From contig NC_081409.1 in the NCBI RefSeq assembly GCF_030272615.1, positions 876,689,594 through 876,749,593 on the forward strand: a stretch of 60,000 nt of DNA. Direction: 5' to 3'. The notes below the pieces were generated by a model. That model was not told the DNA's origin, searched no databases, and saw only the letters and a program-made list of their open reading frames with translations. Positions 10,055 through 21,560 of the stretch are shown piece by piece. A program made the translations under genes and the position numbers. Within the stretch, counting starts at the first letter, position 1. Every line of letters begins with the position of its first letter. Source of the stretch: Cryptomeria japonica (lineage: Eukaryota > Streptophyta > Pinopsida > Cupressales > Cupressaceae).

Positions 10055-10949
10055 TTATGTACAAATAAAGTTAGATGAATGAGGTGGGAAAGGATTGGTG
10101 TGGATCTGGAGCTCATTGTTGGTCTTATCAACAAACTTGTTACATTTATGTTTCCGATCACCGACTTGGATAACACTGCTATCTATATGATCTTGAACTA
10201 TATGTCTTAGATGAATTATACAATGCTTGGTGTCATGTCTAAACATAAAATGATATTGATAGAATTTGAAGCCATCATACTAGTAAGGGTATGGTTTGTT
10301 ATTGAGAAATGGTCTAATTTTAGGAAGGGTCAAAATATTTCCCATTAGAAGCTTTTGGAATATACTTAGATAAGAATTGGACAATTTGGTAAAGACTCGA
10401 TTCCGATGTGGTTCTTGCATAGATCTCTCAATTTCTTGAGGCATAGTTATGAGATTTGCCAAAACTTTATTCTTTTTAGACCCTCCTAAAGTAGATGCAC
10501 CCCCAAAAATATTAGCATGAGAGTTTGAAGAATATTATCTGAATTGAGCTAGCGTATGCTGATAGTTAGTGAGTGTGGAACAGAGGTTGGTAAAGTTAGA
10601 TAACAATTAAGAGCCAACTTCTCCCTTAATGCCAAATGCAGATTTATGATAAACATCCTCTACAAATCACTATCTAGTAGGGAAAAGGGGATCTTTGTGG
10701 ATATTGATTGATAGCGAGAAATGAAATCAGTTACCCTCTCATTAGGTTTTTGCTTGCAGTGAACAAGGTTCACTATAGTGACCTTAATTCTAATGTTTGC
10801 TTGAAACTGCATACAAAAGGCATCCATAAATTGATCAAATGATTTAATAGAACAGATGGGAAATGAATTATGCCACTGTAACGTAGTTCCTTTAAGGGAC
10901 TAAGAGAATAGATTCACTAATATAAAGTCTAAATTATAATAATCGATAC
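10055..10949 (-). pseudogene. Gypsy gag remnant
   Basis: The minus-strand reading, with several stops, gives the retrotransposon gag core (SLKGTTLQWHNS, then FDQFMDAFCMQFQ and KQKPNERVTDFISRYQS, ~10940-10690), then RVFTKLSNS and NILTLPKIRPF (~10420-10290), and HDTKHCIIHLRHIVQD (~10236-10180), which replaces the zinc-knuckle region of Tat-type gag. These motifs are in the usual order. The N-terminal end is truncated at 10949. Confidence 0.65.
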
Positions 10950-11760
10950 TGTAGGCATCAAAAAATGGTCAACGCTTGCGGTGTCATACTTTAACATTTC
11001 CGCGTGACCTTATTTTAGGGTTTTCGCATCCTATTAACATTCTTCTATGTCTCACACTTGATCTTTATTATTTGTCGATATTTTGTCATTCTTTTGCATT
11101 TCTTGCATTTGTCGCATTTTCAATTAGGTCTTGGCAACATTATCATTATCAATTGTGATCTTTGATCATTATCAATATTATCATGTAAATTGGACATCGT
11201 TAACCCTTCTCAATGTCGAATTAGGGTTTTGTCCTAATCAATCATCAATTTATCAATCTCTTATCAATTTAGATCAATTAGTCATTGGTCCTCATCAATT
11301 AGTGTCTATCAATTTCATCCTTGTCAATCTTGATCAATTTATCATTGATCTTTATCAATCAACATCGACACTTTATCAATTATCCAATTTTCATCATTAA
11401 ATCATGATCAAATCCACCCTATATCAATTATCTTTTGTCATGACCTAATTATCGTCCTTGCATTTCTAATTCATCTCCTAGGGTTCTATAATTTAATCAT
11501 TTAATCCTATTTGTCATTTTCCCTCAAGGTTAAATAATTTATTCATTTATCCTAAGTCTTCTTGTCACAATTAAATATTTATTTAGCTAGCTAATTAATT
11601 CCCCCTCTTTTGTGAATTAATTAATGAATGAAAACTTATTAATTAATTCACCTAATTTACTAATTTCCTAATTTCTAATTCATCATTTTCACCTAATTTC
11701 CTAATTGCTAAATCCTAATTTCGAACTCATTATCTCTCTCAAGTGGCTCTTATTTTTATG
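10950..11760 (+). repeat. Gypsy LTR, plus-oriented, interrupting gag
   Basis: It starts TGTAGGCATCAAAAAATG, resembling the G1 LTR start (TGTAGACACCTAAAATTG), exactly where the minus-strand gag reading ends. The interior has a loose TCAATT-rich repeat (11200-11400), then the AT-rich block shared with 8829-9261. The 3' end is unclear: similarity to the left copy is lost after about 11735, and I see no certain CA terminus. Confidence 0.5.
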
Positions 11761-11884
11761 CTTTAATTTGGAAGCATGTTTCCTTATTAGTCATGAGTTT
11801 GGATATGGCATCTTATACTAACACTAGATTTGATGGCTAGTCTTATCCTCTTGCATGGAAAGTGTGCAATGTAATTTCTTTCTA

Positions 11885-12027
11885 AATCTGATTTTCCTAT
11901 TTATGAATCCAATTGCATCTAATATCGATTTCTTGCTAATTGTTGTCCTCTCTCCAATCTGATTTTTCCCATTCTTGAATCCAATTGCATATAATTTCGA
12001 TTTCTTGCTAATTTTTGTCCTCTCTCC
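11885..12027 (+). repeat. Two-copy tandem duplication, ~71 bp unit
   Basis: AATCTGATTTTCC...GTCCTCTCTCC at 11885-11955 is repeated with a few differences at 11956-12027. No function is suggested. Confidence 0.85.
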
Positions 12028-12562
12028 AATTTTTTTATAAATTGGATGCATTTCTCATCAGAATCAACCACACTTTGAGTATCCTTATGCTGCATTTTTC
12101 ATCTTGTCATCTTGCTTGCTTTCACTTGCATGTGCAATCTTGTAGGTGGGATCCACAAAAGTCCCATTTGAAGGTGAAAGAAGGACAATGGAGGTCAATG
12201 GAGAAAGCATCAACATATGTTATGGTTTTCTCTTTTAATGCTTGTTTTCCATTCCTTTATTGAATGTGAGAGGATTTTATTTCATAGCAATTTAGGCTTT
12301 GTGGTTACCTATTGATTATTGCTTTGATGTTTTTCATTTCCTATCTACAACTACACACAGTGATGAAAGAATTAGTTTGGACATTAGGATCTCCTTCTCC
12401 ATTATATCAGCCAAATTTCAATGATTCCATTGCTTAGGGATTGATGGTGTTTGAGATGCTCATGTCAAGTAGACTATAAAAATAGTAAGAAGGAAATAAA
12501 TATTGATTGGTAGTAGATGCGAGGGTGGTAAGTTGGTGCTGCAACTATCTCATATTTTACAA
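12028..12562. other. Stretch without recognisable genes
   Basis: AT-rich unique-looking sequence, probably old repeat debris. It becomes continuous with 20387 onward once E2 is removed, because E2's target duplication joins the two sides. Confidence 0.5.
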
Positions 12563-12567
12563 GATAG
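12563..12567. repeat. E2 target-site duplication GATAG
   Basis: GATAG at 12563-12567 matches GATAG at 20382-20386, directly outside the TG and CA ends of E2. This fixes both element boundaries. Confidence 0.9.
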
Positions 12568-13781
12568 TGTTGGCCATTTGAAGGAATTGATTATGTGTTG
12601 CATTGATGTTTTATCATTGATGTCAACACTAGCTATTTTGGATGCTTTACCGAAACTCTTTTGGTCCCGGTAGGTTGTGTGGCTGATTTGGATCTGGCAT
12701 GATCCGATATGTTTTGGTTATGGAATTGTCTTATTCATGCTACTCATGTTCATCCAGTTGGTTTTGGTCTTGTGATCATATGCTATCCTGTTTGCTTGGA
12801 AGCTTGGTTTGTAGTTCTGACGAGGGTTTCACTGACAAATATTTTATGAAGATCTTTGATGATATGCATAAGTGGTGTTGGTGCAGCTTCTGGTGGAGAT
12901 TCAAGATGATGATGGTGATCATATTTGATACTTGGCGGATTGAGATAATTTCTTTAGCGTGTGGACGTATATTGGGTCCTGATGTTATCTAGGTTATGGA
13001 CCGACTTAATGTAACATGTGGATTTGACCTCTTGATGTGTTTCCAGGATGTCTTATGAGTTGGATATTATTTGTTTGGTCTAAGGATGACATGTTTTGTA
13101 ATTATGTAATTGGTTTTTTGTCTGGTGGCCGAACTGATTGTTTATGATTGAGGGTTTGTATATATATGATGTGAGATCTTATTATAGATCATCATGGTCA
13201 TAGGAAAGGGATATGGATATATAATGTGTGAATAATGTAATATCATTCAGGCAGAGGATTTGGTTGATCATTGGAGATCGAGTTGGGTTTATGTAAGAGG
13301 ATTTATTCCTCTTGTATTGAGCTTAACCGAAACTGTACTCAGGCATATGAGATGCTATCTTTGCAGTTCAATCATTTCTCTGGATTGTAGTCTGGATTTC
13401 TATGTAGTCAGTGAGAATCCTTTTGTGATGAGTAGTTCTCTCTAGGCTATTGGCCTTCCTGCAAGTGTAGGCCCCTCAATTGTAATTCACATACTTACTA
13501 CAGACATATTATCTGACTGTGGGTAGGCTTCCCACCATGGTTTTTCCCTTTATTGGGCTTTCCACGTATAAATCTTGGTGTCATGTGGATGGTATTTATT
13601 CTCTGATTATTATTTATACTTAAATGGTTTATCTGTTATTCTGGTATTTGGTTTAAGCATTCCGGTATTAGTGTTTTGTGTTCCGGTATTAAAGTTTTTA
13701 ATGCTAAATGTTTTGCTAATCTGTGACAACTGATTCGCCCCCCCCTCTCAGTTGTCTTCTGGTTATTTGAACTCTCTAACA
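12568..13781 (+). repeat. Left LTR of E2 (1,214 bp)
   Basis: It starts TGTTGGCCATTTG and ends ACTCTCTAACA. It contains the copia U5 signature CCACCATGGTTTTTCCC...GGGCTTTCCACG (~13531-13566) and GATTCGCCCCCCCCTCTCAGT near the end. A partial copy forms the right LTR (19300-20381). Confidence 0.9.
13159..13166 (+). promoter_or_regulatory. TATA box in the E2 left LTR
   Basis: GGGTTTGTATATATATGA, conserved at 19760-19767 in the right LTR and as GTATAAATA at 18631 in the solo LTR. It lies mid-LTR, as expected for U3. Confidence 0.6.
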
Positions 13782-13783
13782 AT

Positions 13784-13795
13784 TGGTATCAGAGC
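13784..13795 (+). other. Primer-binding site of E2
   Basis: TGGTATCAGAGC two bases after the LTR end, complementary to the 3' end of initiator tRNA-Met. Confidence 0.9.
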
Positions 13796-13839
13796 TCTAG
13801 TCCTCTCTACAAAAATATTACCCACTTGAGGAAGATCCT

Positions 13840-14959
13840 ATGGTGAATAACAATTCAAGTTCATCTAGTTCATCTGGAGCTATCTTTCGGAGAGATATTC
13901 CTAGGCTTGATGAAACAAATTACACAGTATGGAAGATTCAGATGGAGACTCATCTGAGATGTCTCAGTAAGGAGATTTGGGAGATAACACAGAATGGTGT
14001 TACACCTTATAATCCGATATCTAACAACCCTCCTCCGAAAAAATTGGATAAGGAGTTTGAGAATGATTGTAGAGCAAGAGAATCCCTCTTGTGTGCACTC
14101 TCTGATCAACAAATAATGGGATTAACTGACAAATCATCTGGAAAGGCTATATGGGATAAGTTGGAGACTCTTAATGAAGGTGACCTACTATGAAGATTGC
14201 TAAACTTGATGATTACCAGGTGAGATATGAAAACCAAAAGATGGAAGAAGATGAAAGGATTTTTGCATTCATGGAAAGGGTAAATGAGATTGTTATGGGA
14301 ATTCAATGTTGTGGTGGAACTCTGAGTGAAGATGAAATTGTTTCTAAAGTTCTGAGAGGCCTACCACTGACTTACAAGATGAAGGCTACTGCAATTAATG
14401 AATTGAGAACAATGGCTAATACTTCTATCAACAGAGATACCTTGGTTGGGAAATTATCTGCGTTTGAGCTTGAAGAATTTGGACCTTCTGGAGTTGTGAA
14501 GTCTGAACCCGCTTTTCATGCATCTGCATCATCAATTGGTAAAAAAGGTTGGAAAGCTTTATATGCAAAGGAATTGGATGATATGAAGAGAGAAGATGAT
14601 GAGTTTGAGTAACTTGAAGCACTATTTTCTAGAAGAGAACTAAAGGATCGGTAGGAAGTAAGTATGAAGGAAAATCACCTTTTAAATGTTTTGCATGTAA
14701 TAAGATTGATCATTTTGCATCTAGATGTCCTGAAAGGAATTCAAGATTTGAAGAAAGAGTGAGAAGATTATTTAAGCCTAACCCTGGATATCAGAACAAG
14801 TATAAGTACATGAAAAACAAAGACAGATCATACTACATAGCAGATGAGGAAGGTGTTACTGATTCTAATGATGAACCGATAGAAGACTCTGCTAGTGGTT
14901 CCAGCAATGGGAAGGAATGGGTGTTCCTGGCTATCAAGGAAGATGTTCCCACACTGTAA
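13840..14959 (+). pseudogene. E2 gag (copia nucleocapsid polyprotein)
   Basis: Translation starts at ATG 13840 with a Ser-rich tail, then RLDETNYTVWKIQMETHL, the typical copia gag start. A frameshift at ~14190 moves the reading to DDYQVRYENQKMEEDERI, and a second disruption after 14612 precedes the zinc knuckle CFACNKIDHFASRC (14687-14728; the usual Gly before His is Asp). An acidic linker follows to a TAA at 14957. The family role is to form the virus-like particle and bind RNA. This copy is inactive. Confidence 0.8.
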
Positions 14960-15253
14960 GAGAATGTACCTGAAGAGAAGGCACTTGCTAATAAAATTGA
15001 AGAGAAGGATGAATGGGTAATTGACATTGGTTGTTCACATCATATGACTGGAGATAAAATGAAGTTTCTATCTTTGCAAGAATTTGATGGCGGTCTGGTT
15101 AGATTTGGAGATGACAAAGCATGTATGATCAAAGGAAAAGGAACTATATCATTGGATGGTAAGAACAATACTGATAATGTTTATTATGTTGAAGGTTTAA
15201 GGCATAATATTTTGAGTGTAGGACAATTGGTGGATAAGGGATTTCAATTATAG
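14960..15253 (+). pseudogene. E2 aspartic protease
   Basis: The frame continues from gag into WVIDIGCSHHMTGD (~15013-15055), the copia protease catalytic site in which the usual DSG is changed to DIG. ADKACMIKGKG-type and VYYVEGLRHNILSVGQL segments follow, ending at a TAG at 15251. Loss of the Ser next to the catalytic Asp, plus the flanking stops, argues for no activity. Confidence 0.8.
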
Positions 15254-16500
15254 TTCAAGGATGGAAAATGAAAAATCATTAACAGATCTGGTTTGGAGAT
15301 TGCAACCGGTACACAAACAAAAGGTAATATATTTCATTTGAATTCTGGTGAGAAGACATGTTTGATTTCACAAATTGATGAGAGTTGGCTATGGCATAAG
15401 AGGATATTTCATGTGAATTTTGATTGCATTGTAAGGATCAATTCAACTAAGGCAGTTAGAGATATACCTAAGATTGTGAAGCCCTATAATCCGGTATGTA
15501 AAGAATGTCAAATGGGTAAATAGGTCAAAACCTCTTTTAGGAGTATACAAGATAAATCTAATGATGTTCTTGATCTTATTCATACTGATTTGTGTGGCCC
15601 TGCTAGAGTTAAAAGTTTTCAAGGTGATATGTTTTTATGCTAATCGCTGATGATTATTCTAGAATGATGTGGGTTACTTTTCTAAGGGAGAAATATGAGG
15701 CTTTTGAAAAGTTTAAAATCTTTAAGGCTAAAGTGGAAACTAAGACATGATTGAAGATTAAATGTTTGAGGTCAGATCATGGTAGAGAATTCACATCTGG
15801 TGAGTTTAATAACTTTTGTGAGAAGTATGGTACTAGGAGACAATTGTCTGCTCCCCAGACACCTCAGCAGAATGGAGTTGTGGAAAGGAAGAAAAAAATG
15901 ATCTTGAATTCTGCTAGAACAATGATGATAGAAGATAGTATACCTCATATCTACTAGAGAGAAGTAGTTAGCACAATGGTTATACATTCAACAAAGTATA
16001 TATCAAAGGAGAAACTGGTAAGACACCTTATGAATTATGGTTTGGCAATACACGTACAGTTAAGTATTTTAGAATATTTGGTAGTAAATGTTATATCAGG
16101 AGAGATGATATCATTGGCAAATTTTATCGTAGACGTGATGAAGGCATATTTCTTGGTTATTCTAATGAGAGCAAGACATATAGATGTTATAACAAAAGAT
16201 TGCAGAGAATTGTGGAGAGTGCTAATGTTAAGGTGGATGAGCTGAATAGAAGTCAAATCAGAGTTTATGAGCAAGAACCGGTAGTGGAAATGATTATATC
16301 TAAACTGGTAGCATCTTTACCAGAATAGAGTGTTGAACCAGTTACTTCGGTAGTATCAGAAAATTCAACAGTAACTGAAGAACCAGGAAGAGGAACAGAG
16401 AGTCATAAGACTCCTAGGTATTTGAAATTGAATCATTCAGAAGATCAAATCATTGGGGATAAGAACAATGGAGTGATGACAAGAAGAAGATTGGCTAATT
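15254..16500 (+). pseudogene. E2 integrase
   Basis: The zinc-binding HHCC region is visible as WLWHKRIFH ... CKECQMGK (~15388-15520). The catalytic core keeps its three acidic positions: HTDLCGP (~15580), RSDHGREF (~15770) and QQNGVVERKK (~15868-15897). Stops at 15266, 15521 and 15748, a frameshift at ~15635 and further shifts after 15957 break it up. The C-terminal part to ~16500 is readable only in pieces. Confidence 0.8.
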
Positions 16501-17974
16501 TCTCAAGTTGAATCAGTATCAGTAATTGAAGCACGTAAAGATGAATGTTGGTTGAAATCCATGGAAGAAGAATTAGATCAGATTGAGAAGAATAACACAT
16601 GAACTTTAGTTCCCCGGTCTAAAAAAAAGAATGTTATTGGAACTAAATGGGTTTTTAGGAATAAATTGAATGAGGATGGTCAATTTGTAAGGAATAAGGC
16701 TAGATTGGTTTGTAAAGAATATTCTCAGAAGGAAGGAATTGATTATGGTGAGACTTTTGCACATGTAGCTAGGATTCAAGCTGTAAGATTATTTATTTCC
16801 TATCCTGCCCATAATAACTACAAGGTTTATCAGATGGATGTTAAGTGTGCATTTTTGAATGAGAATCTTGATGAGGAAGTTTATATTGAGCAACCTAATG
16901 GTTTTTCACTTTCAGATGATACAAACATGGTTTGCAGGTTAAGGAAAGCTTTATGTGGATTGAAAGAGGCACCTAGAGCTTGGTATGCAAGGTTGGATAA
17001 ATATCTTTTGAAGCTTGGTTTTACTAAGGGTAATGCTAACATTAATTTATATTATAAGGTCATTGATGATGATATATTGATTATTAAAGTATTTATTGAT
17101 GACATCATTTTTGGAGGTGAAGATAAGTTGTGCATGGAATTTTCTAAGAATATGGAGAAAGACTTTGAAATGTCTATGATTGGGGAAATGAAATTTTTCT
17201 TAGGTTTGCAGATTACTTAGACTAACAAAGGTATTTTCATCTCTCAAACTAAGTATGCTAGGGAATTGTTGAAGAAATTTGGTATGGGAGATTCTAAACC
17301 GGTTAGTACTCCTATGGTTATAAGTGAGAAATTGACAAGGAAAGATGTTTCTACATCGATAAATCCTACAAGATACAAATCTATGATTGGAGGTGTGCTT
17401 TATTTGACTCAGACTAGGCTTGATATAATGAATACTATTTGTATTGCATCTAGATTTTAGAGTGATCCTAGAGAAAATCATGAGAGTGCGGTGAAAAGGA
17501 TTTTTAGATACTTGCAAGGTACATTTGAATATGGTTTGTGGTACTCTAAGGATGATGACTTTACTTTATGTGCATATATAGATGCTGCTTGGGCTGGAGA
17601 TGTTGATGACTAGAAAAGTACTTCTGGTGGAGCTTTCTTTCTTGGAAAAAAGTTGTTTTCATGGATCAACAAGAAACAATCATGTACTTCTTTATCTACT
17701 GCTGAAGCTGAGTATGTTGCTGCTGCTACTAACTATACACAGGTTCTATGGATGAAGCAAATGTTGAAGGATATCAAAGTGCATTGTACTGGACCGATAG
17801 TTATTCACTGTGATAACTCTATTGATATTGACATATCAAAAAATCTGGTATTTCACTCTAAGACAAAGTACATATCTATCAAGTATAACTTTTTGAAGGA
17901 GAAGGTGGAAGAAAATGAAGCTAGATTGGTTTATGTGAGCACTGACGAGAAGATTGCAAATATTTTCACTAAAC
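16501..17974 (+). pseudogene. E2 reverse transcriptase and RNase H
   Basis: Open blocks in one frame at 16666-17220, 17266-17460 and 17653-17974 carry the copia RT signatures [36 protein letters not shown] and FIDDIIFGG (~17092-17118, the catalytic Asp pair), then RNase H motifs WINKKQSCTSLSTAEAEYVA and HCDNSIDID. Stops occur at 17218, 17458 and ~17611. The reading ends at IFTKPL, where the solo LTR inserted. Confidence 0.85.
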
Positions 17975-17979
17975 CTTTG
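17975..17979. repeat. Target-site duplication CTTTG of the solo LTR
   Basis: CTTTG precedes the LTR at 17975-17979 and follows it at 19264-19268. Confidence 0.9.
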
Positions 17980-19263
17980 TGTTGGCATTATGGATGAATT
18001 GATTATTTGTTGCGTTGATGTTTTATAATTGATGTCAACACTAGCTATTATGGTTGGTTACTGACAGATAAGTTTTGGTTACCAGTAGAAGATCTAGTGT
18101 TACCAACAAAAGAGACTATCTGATGGACACTTCCAGCATGTTTGGATCAGTGAAGTATATTTGATTTCATGTGTTATATGCTCCATGAGCATGTTTTGGT
18201 CACTTGGTATTGGCCTGGTAATCAGATTCTATCATACACTCTGGTAAACCATTACCGACATTGGTTTAAGGCTTTACCGACAGAGCTTTCATTAATGAAT
18301 CGTGACAGGATGCATAGTTGGTGTTGGTGCAACTTCTTCATGGATTTCAGGATGCTGAAGATGTTCTTAGATCGTGCTTCAACTGCTTGAAGACATTTCT
18401 TTGGCATGGTGCACCTAGAATAGGTCCGGTACCTATCTAGGTCATGGACTGATATCATGCTAACATGTACTCTACACGTTACCGAGATGTTTCGAGATGA
18501 TTTATGGATTTGTTATTGTTGTTTTGGTCTTAAGCCTACATGGCATATCATTTTAATATGGAATCATGTAATAATCTTATTGTAATATCTTTTAGGTGGC
18601 CGACCTAATCAGTTTAGGCCTTAGGGTTTGTATAAATAAGAGGTAGAAACTCTTTGTAAAGTATCATGGTTATTGAAAGGTCACGATCAAGGAATGTAAT
18701 GTGTGAATATTGTAATATCACTTAGGAAGAGGAGATGGTCGATCATTGGTGATCGAATTGGATTTAGAAGAGGATTTAGTCCTCTGACACTGAGCTTAAC
18801 CGAGACTGTAATCAGGCATGGTAGATGCTATTTCTAATAGTTCACTCTATTGGATTGTTGTCCATTTATCTTGAGATGGTTGTAGCCTCTCTGTAGTCAG
18901 TGAGACTCTTTTTATAATGAGTAGTATGCTCTAGGTAGTGTGCCTTCCTACAAGTGCATGCCCCTCATTGTAACACATACTTTCTGTAGAAGTATCATCT
19001 GACTGTGGGTAGGCTTCCCACCGTGGTTTTTCCCTTTTTCGGGTTTTCCACGTACAAATCATGGTGTTATGTGGTATGGTTTCTTTGCATTGATTATCTG
19101 GTTAATTGTCAAGTTGTATTGTTTACCGATATCTTTCCCTACCAACATTTGTATGTGCTTTACCGGTATTTAACTTGTTTAAGGTTGTATTCTGGATTAA
19201 AAGTTATAATTTGTTAACAATTGATTCACCCCCCCTCTCAGTTGTTCACCGATTATCCTAACA
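17980..19263 (+). mobile_element. Solo copia LTR (1,284 bp) inside E2
   Basis: TGTTGGCATTATGG...TATCCTAACA with a perfect 5-bp target duplication and no internal region: the standard product of LTR-LTR recombination. It is related to the E2 LTR (shared GAATTGATTA, TTGATGTCAACACTAGCTAT, CCACCGTGGTTTTTCCC) but distinct, so it is a sister subfamily that inserted after E2. Confidence 0.9.
18631..18638 (+). promoter_or_regulatory. TATA box in the solo LTR
   Basis: TATAAATA after TTAGGGTTTG, at the same place as the TATATATA of the E2 LTRs. Confidence 0.6.
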
Positions 19264-19299
19264 CTTTGCCTAAATAATCATTTGTGTACTTTGCCTAAA

Positions 19300-20381
19300 T
19301 AGTATGTTTTAGTTATGAAATTGGTTTGTTCAGGCTACTCATGTTCATATTCAGTCAGTTGGTTTTGGTCTAGTGATTAGATGCTATCCTATTTGCTTGG
19401 AAGCTTGGTTTGTGGTTCTGACGATGATTTCATCGACAAAGCTTTTATGAAGATCTTTGATGATATGCATAAGTGGTGTTGGTGCAGCTTCTGGTAGAGA
19501 TTCAGGATGCTGATGGTGATCATGTTCGAGACTTGGCGGATTGGGATCATTTCTTTAGCATGAGGACCTATATTGGGTCTCGGTGTTATCTAGGTTATGG
19601 ACCGACTTAATGTAACATGTGGATTGGACCTCTTGATGTGTTTCCAAGATGTCTTATGAGTTGGATATTATTTGTTTGGTCTAAGGCTGACATGTTTTGT
19701 AATTATTTAATTGGTTTATTTTCTGGTGGCCAACCTAATTGTTTATGGTCGAGGGTTTGTATATATATGATGTAAGATCTCATTGCAGACCATCATGGTC
19801 ATAGGAAAGGGATATGGATATGTAATCTGTGAATAATGTAATATCATTTAGGGAAAGGTTTTGGTTGATCATTGGAGATCGAGTTGGGTTTATGTAAGAG
19901 GATTTAGTCCTTCGATATTGAGCTTAACCAAAAATGTACTGAGGCATAGGAGATGCTATCTTTGCAGTTCAATCATTTCTCTGGAGTGTAGTCTGTATTT
20001 CTGTGTAGTCAGTGAGATTCCTTTTGTGATGAGCAGTGTGCTCTAGGTTGTTGTCCTTCCTACAAGTGAAGGCCCCTCAATTGTAATTCACATACTTACT
20101 ACAGAAGTATTATCTAACTGTGGGTAGGTTTCCCACCGTGGTTTTTCCCTTTACTGGGTTTTCCACGTATAAATCTTGGTGTCATGTGGATGGTATTTAT
20201 TCTTAGGCTATTGTTTATGCTTAATTGGTTTATCTGTTATTCCGATATTTGGTTTAAGAATTCTGGTATTAATGTTTTAGGTTCCAGTATTAAAGTTTTA
20301 AATGCTAATTTTTTTGGTAATCTGTGACAACTGATTCACCCCCCTTCTCAGTTGTCTTTCGGTTATTTGAACTGTCTAACA
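19300..20381 (+). repeat. Right LTR of E2, 5'-truncated
   Basis: It matches 12705-13781 from ATATGTTTTGGTTATGG onward and ends ACTGTCTAACA at 20381, followed by the target duplication GATAG. Only about 31 bp (19269-19299) lie between the solo LTR's duplication and this LTR, so a deletion removed the RNase H end, the polypurine tract and the LTR start. Confidence 0.85.
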
Positions 20382-20386
20382 GATAG

Positions 20387-20735
20387 TGTTTAAAACAAGG
20401 TCATTAAGTGGAGGTAGAGGAGGAGTAGTAGAGGCATGGGTGCTGGTATCACTCCTAGCACTAGTGCTAGGACCGGTACCAACATCTACACCAATGCTAA
20501 CGAAAATAATTTGTCTAATAGAATCAAAGACAATGGAAGCTTTAGCCATGCCAATATATCCCACGAGCATTTAAGAGACATTGATGGTAGGTATAGTACT
20601 ATTGATAAACAAATCAATAGTAGGTCTGGTATCTACCATGTGGAATAACACTCCATGGATATCGACACCAATCTGTGTGCTAGTGGTATCAAATTGATTA
20701 TCCCGAGTGTGGGCCCTAACAAGTGGTACATGAGA
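20387..20735. other. Remnant sequence adjoining E2, no assigned gene
   Basis: The minus strand has a 64-codon open frame (20376-20570), Ser/Thr/Pro-rich at its end, with no recognisable domain. By position it could belong to an old gypsy leader or gag, because the next segment is LTR-like. Confidence 0.3.
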
Positions 20736-21560
20736 TCTTATTGTAGTGTTGTAAATTGTACACCTTTAAATAGGGTGTCCAATTTCACACTCTCCTAGAA
20801 TTCATTTTAGTATTTCCCATTCCTCTATGCATTATAGGACCTTTATTGATTTAAATTAATATTTAATTCATTATTATGAGTCTTATTCCGCTTCAATACA
20901 TCAACACTTTATTATTTGGGCCCTTAATTCTAAGTGTGCCCTTTATCTTTAATTATCCTAATTTATTATAAATCCCACTCTGTTTCAAATATCAAGATCC
21001 GTTTCCCCCATCTGAACCTTACATATTTTAATACAAAGTTATTTTTGGAATTAGAACCCTATTATATCATATCCCTAAAAAGTGGGGCTAAAATTTTCAA
21101 GATTAGGTTGTTTCGGGTGTCTAGACCTTATTCTGTTTTCCCCAAATTTTGGGAAGATAATATGGTAGTCCTACCCTATCCAAAACTTTCCCCAAATGTA
21201 AAAATATATTAATTCCAAGTCAGCCTAAAGGTGATTTTATTATAAAATCCTTGTATAAGGCATCCCTCTCAATTCATTTCATCAATCTATCATTATCAGA
21301 TTCTTATCTCCTCATTATGTTATCATTCCAATTCAAGACCAAATCTAGTTTAAGGAGAAAGTATCTTCATTTATGTTTCAATTATGACTTCATGATGGAT
21401 TTTATGTGATCTATCATGTTACTACATCAACACATGGAGGAATTATCCTAGGGACATTACTTCATTAATTTAAGGTATAATCAATCCAGTCAATAATTTC
21501 AATTCAAGCATTTCCAATTCAATTTTAATTTAATTTAGGGGTTAATTCCAAAACACCATT
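20736..21560 (+). repeat. Probable gypsy LTR, plus-oriented
   Basis: It begins TGTAGTGTTGTAAATTGTAC, a typical LTR start. A TATA-like TTGTATAAGGC lies at ~21251-21261, about 515 bp in, followed by CATCCCTCTCAATTCATTTC. The 3' end was not found; 21560 is a nominal limit. No partner copy is in the window. Confidence 0.4.

Larger units (their letters stand above)
9262..10949 (-). mobile_element. Gypsy internal remnant (gag and protease, minus strand)
   Basis: A decayed piece of a Tat-type gypsy element reads from high to low coordinates: gag (10949-10055), protease (9857-9540), then 9262-9539 with no recognisable domain. RT and the later pol domains are absent, and the gag N-terminus is cut off exactly at the LTR starting at 10950. 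On both sides it touches plus-oriented LTR sequence of one family. Confidence 0.6.
12568..20381 (+). mobile_element. E2: decayed Ty1/copia retrotransposon containing a solo LTR
   Basis: Both ends are fixed by the GATAG target duplication. The interior has an initiator-Met primer site and gag, protease, integrase, RT and RNase H in copia order, with many stops and at least three frameshifts. A solo LTR with its own target duplication (17980-19263) sits in the RNase H region. Beyond it, the end of RNase H, the polypurine tract and about the first 130 bp of the right LTR are missing, so the pol fragment runs almost directly into the right LTR at ~19300. The element cannot be autonomous. Confidence 0.9.
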
